Source: Hyposmocoma kahamanoa (lineage: Eukaryota > Arthropoda > Insecta > Lepidoptera > Cosmopterigidae). Taken from it: DNA of 64,000 nt. Under the pieces are notes generated by a model. It ran no database searches. It saw only the letters and a list, made by a program, of their open reading frames with translations, and was not told where the DNA came from. Both the position numbers and the translations under genes were made by a program. This document shows, in pieces, positions 12,901-27,900 of the stretch (the stretch's first letter is position 1; every line of letters begins with the position of its first letter). The stretch is taken from positions 842,754-906,753 of the forward strand of contig NW_020653716.1 in assembly GCF_003589595.1 (NCBI RefSeq). The letters are read 5' to 3'.

Positions 12901-15900
12901 TACATTACTTGGTTGATAGGTTTGTCATGTCATCACTTATTTCAATGTAAGCTTACTATTATAAGCTTACGTTGAAGTAAGATTGTTTTTTGAAAGGCTA
13001 TGGTAGGCAAGTGGTGTCGTTGTCTAGCATATATTATTATATTATACAGGCAGTACAGTTCGGTGTGCGTTCGGAAACGGACGCGCTCCACTACGCAGTG
13101 AGAATTATTATTATAATTCGAGTTTCGCGCGGTATATTAGACCGCTGCGCTTAAGTGGCAATGGGTTCCCAACAACTCATAGTCAATGAGCTTTAGGCGT
13201 TTATCCAACACGCCATCGATACTATGGACGAGGTCAGCATTGTGATCTGCAGATCTGCAAATCCAACTTCAACGAGGATGAGATTTGCAGTGGCAAGATG
13301 CTGCTGTTCCAGAGGCTTGGCAAAGCTGAGAAGATGCCATCTCGCCGGAGGGATGGTGGCGTGAAGAGTCTCCAGGATATTATCACACTCTTGAAGGAGA
13401 CTGAGCCGGACGACATGCCTACATTCGTGGCGAAGGAGCTGCACAAGCTGCCTCCAGTCACGTTCGACCACGTCGATGTCACCAGGCTGCCGAAGCATGT
13501 TACTTTCCTGAAGTCAGACCTGGTCAAGTTGCAGTTTAAATTGGAGGCTTCCGATAACACCATAAGTGAGCTGCGTGCCCAAGTTGCGTTATTAAGCAAC
13601 GCTGCTTCGCTATGTAGGTCACCAGAAGCATCTAGTATAAACACGCGACGTGGAGCGCAAAATGCATCCATCAGCAGTGTCGAGTCGGCACAAATGGTTG
13701 CGTCACCGATCGCTGCTGCCGTCACGCGTGATGCGCCGCGCCCTGCTGCCCGCGCCTCCGCGCCGGCGGAAATATCACGCGTGTACATGTCACCCCATGC
13801 ACGTGCATACGCCGCTGTAGCTGCTTGTACCAGCCCACCCGCCACTTCGAAACTCAAGCGGCAGCAATCGGCTAAGAGCAAAAACAATCCCCGTGAGCCT
13901 GTCTCTGAAATTGCAAAACCACAGAGGCAGAAGGACCAGTGCGATGAGGACGGCTTCACAAAGGTGGTGAAGAGGAAGAGGAAGCCCACCAGCCGTAACC
14001 AGTGTGGCACAGCACCGATAAGACCGAACTTCCTGCTGCGTCCGGCCATACCGACGACGCTGCTGTACCTGTCACGACTGCATTACTCCACGAAGTCTGA
14101 GGAGATAGTGGAGTACATCAGACATAAAGCCAAATACACCCTGAGGGTCGAGCGATTGGAGCCCCGCCGCAACATAAATTTTAATTCGTTTGTGGTGAGA
14201 GTGCCGACCGAACATCTATCGAACTTCATGAAGGAAGAATTATGGCCGAAGGGTGTCGTCATGTATCGGCGATTCCACGGCCGGTTACTTGACACCAGAT
14301 TGCGCCACACGTCACCGACAAGTGCAATTCGTGTAGATTAGCTATAAGTAGTGTTTTGTTATATTGTATGTATGTTTTTCGTTAAGGTATATATTATATG
14401 AGTGTTTTATTGTATTATTATGTATATTAGTCTATAAGGTATGTATTTATGGGTCTTTGCAACCTGAATACAAATAAATAAATAACAAAAAACAAATAGA
14501 ATAGGTACTCACTATAAGTATAGCCACGAAGCAGGCGAGAGTGGTGTTCCAGTCGCCGTACGAGCTCGCCTTGCCCACCAGCACGCTGTAGAATATGAAA
14601 TCGCCCAGACCCAACTTTACACCTTCTGTAAAAACGCAAACGCAAGTTTATATTACGACTATATAGAAACGGATGCACCGTACACATACACTAGAATGCA
14701 GCTGAATTATATAGGATATAATTGATGTAAGTGAAAATTTTGACCAAGATGAATTATTACGTCACGAATTTTGAAAATTAAAAGCTTTGTAAGTAAATTA
14801 TACGGGGTTATTTATAAAATACTAACAACCTCGGTGGACTACACTACTAACAACATCTTTCGTTCTTGACTTTTTACAAAACATAAACCAAAAATAAACT
14901 TTCAGTTTTTGTTGTACTATCTTGACACTTTTTAGATCTGTATTTGGTAAGTTTATTATAATAGTAAGTTCAAATGTGCAAGCGTCTTCCTTGACTACCC
15001 CCAGTCCCGCTTCTGCGTTTTGCGTCAGACTGATATTTACGCTAGCGCTTGCTTTTTGTACCGCACGAAGTTTAGAGCAATCCTTTTAAATATTTTTATT
15101 CTCGTACTATAGTAAAATCCGATGAATTGTTAATAGCACAATCTTTTGCCATGAACAGCGTGCGGTTAGGTATTTAATGTGGTGTTAGTGTTTGTCTGTC
15201 AATGTAGTGTAGTTGTATGCAGCAAATACCAACCGCCTGCTGTGCATGAATTTATGGTAAGATAATAACTACTCTATCAGAATTTAACAGAGAGACCTCA
15301 AGGGTCGTCTTACGATCTATCAAGTGTAGCCCTACAACCTAACGGTGTGTAGCCTAACCTAACCATAAATATATATAAATGGAGAGATATATAGTATAAG
15401 TAAGGAAGTCTGTCACCAGGAGACCTAAGGTGACAAACGGAAGTTGGGAAGGAAATTAGGATGTACACGTCGTGCGATGTGTACAGGAATGGTTTTCTCA
15501 CTGCCGGTCAAACAGACTCACAAGACCGATCTACTGATGGCTAAAGGTGTCTTGGCCACAGTGAGAGGAGTAGCAGGTAGCACGTCACTAAGCAAGGAGA
15601 TGAGTTAAAATCAGATGGTATTGGTTAACTAACTTTATTTACAATATTTACTGACTATTTATACAATATTTGTTTATACTACATTATGATAAGTTTCCTT
15701 AGTGTGCATTGGGTGTTATTGATGACTAGGTTGATTTTTGTTAATTGGCATAGTACGTGACTATGCTGCACTTGTTGCATAAGAATGTTCTGTTGATGAG
15801 GCTAGTTTTTGTAGCATTTTATTCGAGGTCGCTATGTTGCAGTTTCTTCGTTGGTTATATCATGTTCAACCTTGAACAGCCATCTTCCGGGTAATTTTAA

Positions 15901-18900
15901 AATTTTATTCTATTTTTATTTATTAATAAAACCAACGGCATTACACAAGGTATTTTAATAGTATATAGGCTAAGAGTAAGGCTAATGACAGGTTTCCTTC
16001 GTGAAATATCATTAAATCACAAACACATAATCTCGCTTGTTGTTTATTGATAAAATAATAATCCTAGTCATCACATCAGCCGGAAGACGTTCGGAAGACT
16101 GCTGAACATAGGCCTCCCTTAAAGATTTCCAGACCAGCCGATCGGACACAACGTGCATCCATCGTTACCCGCCGCCCTTACCAGGTCAACTGTCCATCTA
16201 GTAGGGGGCCGTCCCACTGAACGCCTTCCGGTTCATGGTCTCCATTCAAGAACCTTTCTGCCCCACCGGCCGTCAGTTCTACGAGCTATGTGCCCTGCCC
16301 ACTGCCACATCAACTTGCTAATCCTTCGAGCTATTTCGGTGACTTCCGTTCTTCTACGGATCTCCTCATTTTTGATTCGACCACGTAGAGAAATGCCGAG
16401 CATTGCTCGCTCCATATCTCGTTGAGTGACTTTAAGCTTTTTTATGAGGTCCATAGTAAGTGACCATGTCTCAAAGCCGTAAGTCATCGCTGGCAACACG
16501 CACTGCTTGAAGACTTTTGTCTTCAAGGATTGCGGTATTGCGGACGAGAAGACGTCCCGGAGCTTCCCGAAAGCTGCCCAACCGAGTCGGATTCGACGAT
16601 TGACCTCTTTCCCGAAGTTGGCCATGGCTAATTGGACGGTTTGTCCGAGGTAGACACACTCTCGTCAACAACTTCGAGAGTAGAGTTATACATAAGTTTC
16701 GTCTTGTCCATGTTCATTTTTAGGCTCAACTCACACAGGCAGTGTCGAAGCGTCGCGTCGCGTTCTGTTTCTTAACTACAACGCTCGGCGACGAGACGCG
16801 TCGTCGCGCGACGACGCTCGCTTAGTGCGCCCGGATCACAGTGTCAAGTAACGCGCGTCGACTGCATGCATGCGTGGACGCGTTGCGAGTGGCGTTTCTG
16901 AACAAACACTTCAACATGTCCGGGATATCCTCAGTATAGTGTCGGGTTAGCTTGGTTCTAGAATTTTTAGAAACAGCAACAGGCTGAGTAATCGAGGCAT
17001 ATAGCTGGCTATAAAACCTCTTGATCTCTCCCAGTACTTCTGGCTTGGACGTTACAACATTGCCATCCTCCATCTTCAGCTTTGTAAGCTGACTTTGCCC
17101 AATAGACGTGTTGCGAACACTTTGAAGCCCTTGTTCCGCTCTATGGTATCTTTAATTTTAGGACATTTTAGTTTGCGTGAGTATGGTGGTCGCGCTTCAA
17201 AATTATTTTATTTAAATTAAAAAACACAGTATAACAGATGTCCATAAATTCGAACCACTAGCAGAAATGACATTTTTTAAAAGAAAAATGTTCACACTGG
17301 ATTATTTTAATACTTTTTATAAAAAAACTGCTGAACGCTTAAACACGATGAAAAAGTGCCATTTTTGACGACCTTACTCATGTATGGCTATTTATCTTCA
17401 ATTATAGAGTAAAGAGAGGAGTTTCTTTCATCCTGAAATCCGGAATTCGAAAAAAGTAATTAATTAATATTTGGTCGTTTCAACAACTCCATGTTGCTCC
17501 TTGTAGCTGTATCTATACATGTATCCATGTATGTGGAACATCTTTTTCCGATAATTGATTATATGTATTAAATTCCTCTTTTATAAAAAATCCTGTCTTT
17601 AATACAGCTCTATATGTTCTATTCAAAAAGACCGAAACAAGTGAAAATCTGAAGCGGGTAAGTCGGGAATAAGGTGGATGAGATTACACAACCTCAGCCT
17701 AACAGCCAACCATTATTAAAAATGGGAGTAAATTAATTTGCTACTCCGCGAACCCAGTGGAAGTTAAATCGTGCAAAATAGCTGCGCTTGTGTTGGTTTT
17801 TTTTTTCATGATTGTAATTTTCCAATCGTCCATAAAATTTATAAAATAAACAACACAAGCGCAACAGTCACAGATACCACCACAAAGATTCTTCGACCGA
17901 GTGTCGAACAATGAACAACCCCTGAGGATGCCTCGTAGAGAGGCAAAACACGTTGAAAATAGTAATTTTTGCCGCCGTTACTTGAAAGGGCACTTATGAC
18001 AAAAACTCAAAATCGAAATGTTTAAAGAGATCAAATAAAAAAATATATTCTTTTCTCTTGTAAAACTTCATACCTTATCCGTATGTGGAAATAATAAAAA
18101 TAGATCTGTCAGAGCGGCTTACTTTTACCGATCACGATCACAACAAATTTTTTGAAAAACAATTGAAGATAGTTTTATTTCGAAAGTGCCAAAGTCCATC
18201 ACAGGTTATATATGTGGGTTAAGTATACGAAAGGAGTTTACATTACAACGCCCTTCGCGTTCAATATAATAACGCTTTTAGGATGCTGTTGGGATTATCA
18301 ATTTGGTACAGTGCATCAGGCATGTTCGCAGAGGCGCAAATGGGCAGCTTCCAATCGATAATGCGGAAGAAAATAGTACCGCTTAGGACCCGTGTCAGAA
18401 GTAGCCACAACAGCATCCTAAAAATGATTACAGCCAGATTTGATTGTCCGATTCTAAAGTACTGGGTTGGGCAAAACAAATCTGTTTTTAAATATATTAA
18501 ATAAATATCGTGTTTATGTTGTGTCGTTGTGTTCTGTATACTAACCGATTCCAAGTGAAAACGTTAGTAACAAATTACATGGATCTACGCCTGAAATGAA
18601 TAATTCTATTGTATATAGAAATTTATTAAGCGAATTTTTAAGAGCCACGTGGGCGACGTACTTTCTTCGTCGAAAACCTGCTGCAGTTGCTGCGGCGGCG
18701 GCGGGCGGTCGACGCGCGTGGTGTACTGCGCGGGGGCCGTGCCGACGACGCGCAGGCGCCGCGGCGAGTCCCGCGCACGCGCCACCCACGCCGCGTCGAA
18801 GCCTCCGTCGCCGCTCGGCGACGCCACCGGCGGCTCTTCGCGCGATTCTGTGCACCACACTTTTATTGCAACACGCACTGTGGTACGGCAACCGCATTGG

Positions 18901-21900
18901 GCAAACCGGTCGACTTTGGCTTCCCATTTACGATGTCTTACTTTCTCAAACTCGTATCGTATAAAGAGTGATTGTTCAGGAGATGGCAAAACTTTCTATT
19001 TATTTTAAATTTCTTATCAAGGGTGTTAATTTGGATGCTTTGCTCAAAGAATAGGTAAAAGCCTGTGTATGAATACGAAGGAAATGTGATGTGAAATCGG
19101 CCTGCAAAATTTGTATACACAATCCATTTTTTGCATTTCAGTAACTTTGTGCTTTAAAATAGGAGTTTGAAAAAGCAAGGCAACGTTATACTATTCTACT
19201 ATACTTGGATAGCTAAGATACAAGTAAACAATTTCACCTAGGTTCATTACCTTAATTAAAGTTATGTTTGCGATAGTCCAGCACATATACGTAAATTAAA
19301 GGTTATTTAATAAGATTAATCTGTTTAGGTAGATTTTAAACAGAATAAATTTATTTTTACTTAGAGAAGACCAGTGGTGAGTACTGGGACTTATAAATTG
19401 AATGCTACGCTTGCCTCATTTCGCACCCCCCATGGAAGAAGTGCATAAGTGGAGTTACGTCAAACATGTTACTAAAATGTACCTTGTGGAGCAATAAACG
19501 TTTTCGACGTAACTCCACTTATGACATTGTTCCATGAGAGTTGCGATTTATTTTTGACTTAAAATTAATAGAGATTCGTTAAGCTGTTCTAGTAAGAAAT
19601 GTTCTTCTTTTTTTATATCGAAATCAGTACGCATTTGACCTCCATCCCACCTGATGGAAAGTGACGATGAAGTTGACGATGTAGCATGTATACCTGAATA
19701 ATGCCTATTCTCGTCTTGAATAGGTCCAAGTTATAGCGTTCGGGAATAAATCCGCAGACAGTGAATTCCACTCCTTAGCCACTCGCCATATGAAAGTGAA
19801 ATCAAAACGCTTCGCGCGAACCCTGGGAATATCTACACATAGGTAGGTCGAATCCCAGCCCACCTCTAATCCCCCGATGATGGAAAAGGGAAAGCGGAAT
19901 TAAGTCTTGCAATTGATATATCCTGTAGAATACTGATAAGCAAGCAACTTTACGGCGGTGTTCAAGGTTCTGCAGCTTTTGCCTCACTAAATCCGAGTCA
20001 TCTATAAGTCTTTTGCCGCGTTTTCCACCTGAATCCAAAGTGGCCAGTTGGTATTTAGCCGAACCATCTCATTAGTGGCAGCAGTAATCCATACACGATC
20101 TTCTAAATCCGTCTCTTACTTGTACCTGGCCTAATGACGAGTATACCGACGACACACTTATATAAATACTGCAATGCCAAAAGTACAATATGAAAAATAT
20201 TCAAACTACTTACGTTTTCAGATGCATATGAAATTCAAGATACACACGTCAATGGCTGTGTTAACAGCTAGTTAGATAAAACGCTGAAAACAATTTGCAC
20301 TCCAACATTGTCAATGCCGATTATCATATACAATAAAGCTTTAGCAAAATTATAAATATAAAGAAAAAAAATCAAAAATTTAACAAAAAGTAACGGGCTT
20401 CACACAATCAGCAGGAGCACGTTTTTATACAAAATGTACAGAGTGCAGTGAATTTTTGCTAATTGTGTGTAGCTCGTAAGAAAATAGACCCAAACTATGA
20501 GAAAAATTAATCAAATTCAGTACTTAAACTTGTACAAATTATTAAATGAAAACTGTTAAAATGGTTATGTACAAGTGATTAAATAAAACAATAAGCTTTC
20601 CAAGGGGGATAAGTGAAAGGTCCCATAGTAAGGGTATATCCATTTTCGTCACACATCATTCGCATTAAAGTTTTAAATCAGTGTTTTACATACACGAAAA
20701 TCATTTGATGTCAAAAAGCTAAATGTGACGAACTTGAACAACTTAAGGCGCTACGCAGACGATGTTCTGTTCTGTAAGGTGGAGCAGTAAAATCCCGCAC
20801 CACGTGCAGAGTTCAGTAATAACAGGAAGTCGGTATCAAAGCAATTTATCGATCAAATCAATATTTATCAAGATATTGCAAAAGACGTGCCATACAATAT
20901 GGCGGTTAAAGTGAGTGTCGAAGGTGGTGAAAAATTGCGTTTTCAAAAACATGATCTCCAATAAGCCCGCACAGATTTTTTTATGATACCAAGTGATGAC
21001 GGGACATACAAGCCGTGTGCCTGGTGGCAAGCGACACGCCTTCCATAACAGTTGCAGTGCCACTCAGAGCTTTCAAACGCAAACATCTGAGGGGCACTGC
21101 CACTACCCCCGTCACCCTGTGCCATAATTGACAAGTCTCATGTATCCGTTAAGTCACCTACACTCGTACCCTTCCAAACCGAAACGTAGTAATGCTCATT
21201 ATTGCTTGGCGGCAGGTGAGATGGCAGTACTTCCCTGGACGAACTCTTTCACAAGGAGGTCTAATGCTGCTAATTTTAATTTCTAAATATGCGAAATCTC
21301 GGTCTCCAAATATTGTATACTATCATATGTTTGAACTCAATACTCGATTGGTACAGGATTTGACAGCGTAGTGCATTAAAAAAATGTCGTCGGTGTAGCG
21401 CGTAAGGTAAGTTACGGCATGCGGGAGGGGACGGACCGTGCGGGTTGAGGGGGCGCAGCTCGCGTGACCGCTCACCTTCGCCCGCGCCCGCCGTCGTCGT
21501 CGCTGCCAGGCAGTACATCACCGTTGCTGCAACGTGCACACTCTTAATTTTACTATGTCATAGTCTCATAAATATGAAATAATTACAATACGAAAAAGGT
21601 TTTATTCATTTAAATATGTTACTGGCTTGATAGTTAAGGGTTTCCATTTATAAAAAACATTCGTTCCAAATTCAAATTTAAGACTTAGCAAGATATGTTT
21701 TTATATAAAAAAATCGACCTCAAAAGTTCGTGGAATTACATCTATTTGCTAAATTTATTGAAATTGGTTACTGGAAAGTGTGCGAAATCGGATTCATCCC
21801 CTAGTTTGCCACCCTTAGAAGTGGAAAGTTTTCTTCAAGTTTAAATGGGACTAATACTGAGGTACCCTTTTTCCAACAAAAAAAGAATCATCAAAATTAG

Positions 21901-24900
21901 TTCACAAATGCCGTTATCGCGTAATATACACACAAACAATACAGTCAAATTGAGAATCCATCCTCCTCATTCTTAACTTCATTAACGGCGGGAATTGTTG
22001 AAAGCTTACATGAACTCTACATCACTTTTAGACAATTTTTGATGAGCTATATCGTTTAATTGATGATTTTAAATTATTGTATCATTACTAAGCGGACTCT
22101 AAAATGGTTGACAAGTTGAATAGCGCTGCCCGCTTTAAGAAAATATTTTCAATGTTATGTGCCTCAAGGCTTGCAATGTGAGTTATTCGACAGTTCAGAA
22201 ATTCAGAGGGCTTGGAAACGATATCAAGGTCCGGCTTTATTAATAAAAGGACAGAGACTGGAAGGAAACCATGCACCGAAAAGCGTTCGTCCAGTGGGGA
22301 CGACCGCTTCCTGGTAAACTGAGCATTGAGAAATCGCAGTTTCGTGCGTGAACGTCAAGAAAGAAAAACCTTGGGGAAGTGAGAGGTGTACAGATTAGTC
22401 TATGGACGGTTAGGAGACTTCTTACTGCCGATATATACGCTGTCACGGCCCAGCTCGTGACCCTAAACTAAATTACTCCGTGAGCATAAAGTTGTTAGAC
22501 ACAGCTTCTCTAGAAAACATGTTACATAGACTCAAGAGGGCTGGTGGTATTGTTTTCCGATGGAGCTAGGATTTCTCTATGTGGGGAAAACCTATATGGG
22601 CAAGTGCTACTAAGTCTAGGTGAACGCCTTGCAGACGTGTGTTTTTATGAAATCGTCCCCTATGGTGGAAGGTCCGTTATGTGTTGAGTAGTGATTAATT
22701 TGATGAACCTTACGAAGTCAAGTCTCCATCGAAAATGGCACATTGAATGCACACCGGTACACGACGGAGATCCTAATTCCTCACTCACAACCTGTTTTGA
22801 CTGTTCTTGGAAAAGATTCCATTTTTGTGGATGACAACACTCGCGCCCAAAGTTTTGTGGATGTGGATGCATATATGCAAGAGATTGGGATCCCTCATTT
22901 GGATTGGCCAGCTCGAAGTCCCGACCTCAATCCGATAAGAGCATGTATGAGATATAGTAAGATCGGTGCAGACGGCACCTCAAAACATCAGGGAGCTAAA
23001 GAATGTCATCGCCGCGCGCCGTGGAGTGGGAACATATACCACAAGAGGTCATAAAGAATATTCTCGAAAGCATGCCCGGAAGAACACAAGCTGTGACTTT
23101 GACAAGAGGAGACCACAATCATTACTAAATTGTTACATAGCTTCCTTTACACTATTAAAAAAAAACCAAAATGTTTTAGTTTTTTTTTACTTGACGATTA
23201 GTATTCCATTGACGGTTTAAACTTAATTTCTCAATGACTTAATCGAAATTTATTTTTAAAAATTGCCGAAACTACCTTCCGTATATTCATTCATAATACT
23301 AGTTACTCAAATAATCTGGAGGTGACAATGAAATAGCTTATTTTCTTAGGTGCCCTTTTTTTTGCAAAATAATGCATTTAATTAGCCACATAGCCATTTT
23401 ATAAGCGGTTTGCTATTTTAAGCCTATTCAGATACTTATAAGCGATATTCGCTACTGCTGTGAGTAGCGAAAGCGAAAGTTCCGCGACTAAGGCGAAACC
23501 AAACTACCACGCCATACCGCTCAAGTAGGAGGCGTCTTTTAGCCTCCTTTGTAAAATTAGTATTGCTGAACTGCGCGATACTCCGCACACTCCGCAAGTT
23601 AGTTAGCAACGATTAGTTGACATATTGAAAGGACTCATTTGCGATTAAGACGTCGAAACAGTTAAATTGTTTGAAATTACACGTTATGCACATAGTGTGG
23701 ACTAATTCACTGAATGACGGCACAGAAGAGGCTGGATATGGGCTAAAATCAAAAAAGTTTCGATATCCGCTTAGGTTTGAACAGTGGGAATACCGCTTAC
23801 TCACTCGGATTTCGCTACCCACAGCGGTAGCAAATATCGCGTTATCTAAACAGGCCTTTATTAGACACTTCGACATACTTTAGACAGATAGGCATTTCTT
23901 TAGGCAGTTCGCCACTTTTAGACTGTATGGTTTGTGCAATGTACTATATGTAGTAGAAAGTCTGTCCAATTTTGAGTTCCTGTCAGTCTGCTGGTCATAG
24001 CGGCTGGTCGCGACATAGACAGTTCGCAGCTTTAGGCGGTTCGCTACTTTGAAATAACGTATTATATACGTACATGAATAAATTAAGGCTGGGAATATGG
24101 GTTCATTTCTTTCTTGCGCTGTTTCTACTAATATCCTTAATGGTCCTTTTGGTGTTAGCACTGCCACCAAATCTGAAATTAAAAAAGATATATATTTTCT
24201 TTTATCACTGCAGCAGGATTCCACCACCAGCTCCAGAGAATTGTAATTTGTGGTTTATTATTACGTACTTGAAACATTTACATATACGCACAATAATCAA
24301 GTCAGTATGGCATTGAATAGGAATTGTTATTAGCAGGCCGCGAGTGCATGTCTCCTAGTGGCTATACTAAAACACCATTTCATAATTTTAATTATCCTTA
24401 TGGATTTTATTGCGAATAATGTGATTCTTTTTAGTTATACATAACATTTACTTATTCATTATAAACGAGATTATACATTTATTGGTTTCATTCAGTAATT
24501 TTTTGGACTTTTAAATCGTATTTTTTCAATTCCACAAATTTGAATTGCGGCAGTATTTGGTTTGTTTAGCGAAACGTGTTGATCAGGTACTCAGTTGACA
24601 CACAAGTAATAACCTTTGACTGACTGTGCCTGCACTCACTTAAGGTCCAACTTACCCCAAATAGAAATAACAGCAAGCACTGCCCAAGTTGTCCACTCCG
24701 GCAAGTATTTGATAAACACGAGCGCCATAAGTGCCGCAATGAAGATCAAGTATGCCTGCTGCAACCGCAGAGGCCCTTTCCAGTGGATCACTATCATGCC
24801 CACCACTCCAAAATTCCACATTACGAATGCTAGTGTTATATAATCCATTGGAATGTTGCACGCCCTCAGTGCTTCCCTGTAAAATGTTTGCTGGATGTAT

Positions 24901-27900
24901 ATTCTTATATTATTTTAATGGACTTTTATAGCAGATATTTATTATGGTTATAAAATTTGTTCATAATTTTGATTTAATTTATTTTCAGAAATCCGTTGCA
25001 TAATTGAATGTAGCAGCGAACTAAATTGGTTATAAATGCATGTTTTTCAACATAGTGCTTTAAATCTCAGAGGCATTTAATGTCAAGAGCAATGACATAT
25101 TTGAGACTTTCCTTACTTTCAGGATCTAAACTTCCTCATCTTTACTTTATTTTACACACTTTCCCATAGAAATAAAATTTCTTTTACCTATAATTCACAT
25201 GAACAGCAATAATGGTTACTAACAAAGACAAAAACAGACTGAAACAGAAGTCTCACCACAAAGGTTACCATGTAAGTGTAAAATGTTAAATATTACTCAC
25301 TCGATATACAAATAAGAGAACAAGAACAACAGCATAAGAGATGATAAAATGAGCCATCCATGTATAATCTTGTAGCATCTTTTTTTATACAATACAATGA
25401 GTAGCACAGTCATCAGTGCCATCACACTGAGCAGTATCATGGAGTTGGCCAGAGCATTCCATACTTTGGTCACTGCTGATGGGCTCTCTTCATGGAATGG
25501 TGTGTACGCTCTAAAAGAAATTGGTTTAGAACATTTATTACGTTGTGTTTTTACCATATACACAAAAACCATCTACTGAAGTCACAGAAACAAACTTTTT
25601 GATACATGTAACATCTGCCGCCGTTAGTTGAAAGCTTCTGAAAAAACTCATAATGACAAAATATATCGAGTTCTTAGGTTTTTGTTACACATAGGAAATG
25701 ATGAGGTTGACAGTCAACCGTGACCATGGGACCTGTGAAGGGCCCGAAACGTCGGTTTGTTTGAAAAAACAAATATACGCGATTTAACTCCGAAAAAATA
25801 GTTTCATTTACTATGACAAAATATGTTCAATGAAAGAAGTTTTAACTTCTTAATTAAAATAGTGACAAATCGGTCTTTTTTACTGATCATGGCAGTATAA
25901 ATAACAATTTTATTTTAAATCTCACATGCGCCCTCTCAACTAACAATGGCAGATATATACTAAATAAATGCAAAGTAGGTGCAAAGTAGTGCATAGTTTA
26001 AATAGATAAATTAATTTGATATGTCAAACATGAGTGTTACACAGTCAATCATTGTAACACGGACTGTGATCATCATTAAAACTGGCATTCCATTGTTTTG
26101 ACTAGGTAATAGCTTTTCTATTGCTGTACTTCCTTTTTCAAAATTGTTATTGACACATATAAATGAGGAGCGTCGGCATAAAAACCGATAAGACATTTTG
26201 ACTTGTTTTTCTTTTTCTAATGCCAAACTGTAGTTTTTGTATGTTACTATGAATAATTTATTCAACCTGAACAGAAACCCCTTCATTTTCTTCCAAAATA
26301 TGTTTCAAATAAACGAAACTGAACACAATCCATTCCACTAGGCAGAGTTAGAATTGAAATTTATCAGATTTATCAGTGTTTGCTCTGAAGCTCCTCAATT
26401 GTGACATAGTTATTGTAACACACTCCATCATTAAAACTGACAATACACTATTGTGACTAGATAGTAAAAAGCTTATTACCACATTTATTACTATACGCTA
26501 TCTTTTTAAAAATTGTTATTGACAATTTACAGATCTAAGACAAGTTATTCTTATTAAAATATAACTTACAAATAAACATCTTTAATTGAGTAGAATTGAA
26601 CTGAGGATAAAGTTGCGACAACAACAATCATACACAGTGTGACGGGCACAAAGAGCTTGATGACATGGCGTGCCCCATACTTCAACTCAAGCTCTTCAAG
26701 CTGTACTTCAGGTGGTGGAATGCTGGGGCCACCACCACCTTCACGACTTCCAGATGCTGTTGGTCCACTGGTCTCTGCTTGCTCCACACTCTGCAATGTT
26801 AATTACATTTATGGGTTAGTTCTTGCTCGTCACGTTTAGTTGAAGAAAAGATCTTCAAATTAAATGTGTCCTGAATACTAAATACAAAGTTTATTATTTT
26901 CTCCAAAGCCTCTGGTTTCCTTAACTGGAAATCTGGCAAACCTCCATTCCAAGTCTACCTCAAAAATATTTGGTACATGGTGTAACGGGCTGGTGTCCGC
27001 ACCTCGACGTCAAGGCGCCTATTTTACGTGTGGTGAAAAATAATAACAACATCCAGATTCATGTCCGGTATTCCAAAATTGAGCAACACCTGTTATATTA
27101 AAACAGTAACAGCATGACCTACTAACAAGTGGACATCGGGTTCGCGCTAAAAAGTGTTCGCACCTATAGGGCGTTAAAATCGCATATAAAGCGTCAATCG
27201 CGCAACATTCTGTTTGTCCGATTGACAGCGCAATTGTCAATAATGCAGTACCATATAGTAATAACTTGTAAAAATTACTGCAGTAAAGTGTAAAAACTGG
27301 ATTCTGTATCATATTTTCACTAAACAAATATATAGTGTTATTATAGTTATTATTTAAAAGTGTTACTTTGTACAGTTGTATAGTATTTAATTTATATATA
27401 AATAAATCGTAAATATAAATTACAAAAGCAAACAAAATAATCAAATAGCTAACTGTCCTTTTCTACACATTGCATGCGCAAAAGATGGAAAGAGACCTAC
27501 TACGTCAATTTCAAGAAGCTTATATAAACTTCTTGGTCATTTTCAATTATTTCAACCATAAGTGATTGAAATATTTGGAACAAAGAAACTATAGAGTCAT
27601 TTTGATTTTAATCTTATTTTCAAGAATGACTTTTTATTAAACATTAGCAATAACTAACAAAACATTGTTGTACTCGTTTCACGACTAGGGATTACCAAAT
27701 TTACAATGTACATTTGCCCGAAAGAACGTTAGCTCTAATTTTCATAATGTCAAATGTACTTTTTTAGGAATATTACAAAAGCTAATTATGGCTTTGTGAA
27801 AAGCATCACAATTACTTGAAAACGTAACTGTTTTATTATAAATCGGTTTTCGGAATCACAGATATTTGAGTTTACGTTTAATTAGAATATCGGTACATTT

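Noticed and set aside
13234..14049. 271-codon minus-strand ORF
   Set aside because: Shadow of the retroelement ORF1 on the plus strand; no family signature.
18541..19008. Several overlapping Ala/Arg-rich ORFs on both strands
   Set aside because: All are alternative readings of the GC-rich presenilin exon 7; only the frame joined by splice sites matches presenilin.
24061..24316. 80-codon plus-strand ORF with hydrophobic start
   Set aside because: Antisense reading of presenilin exon 5.
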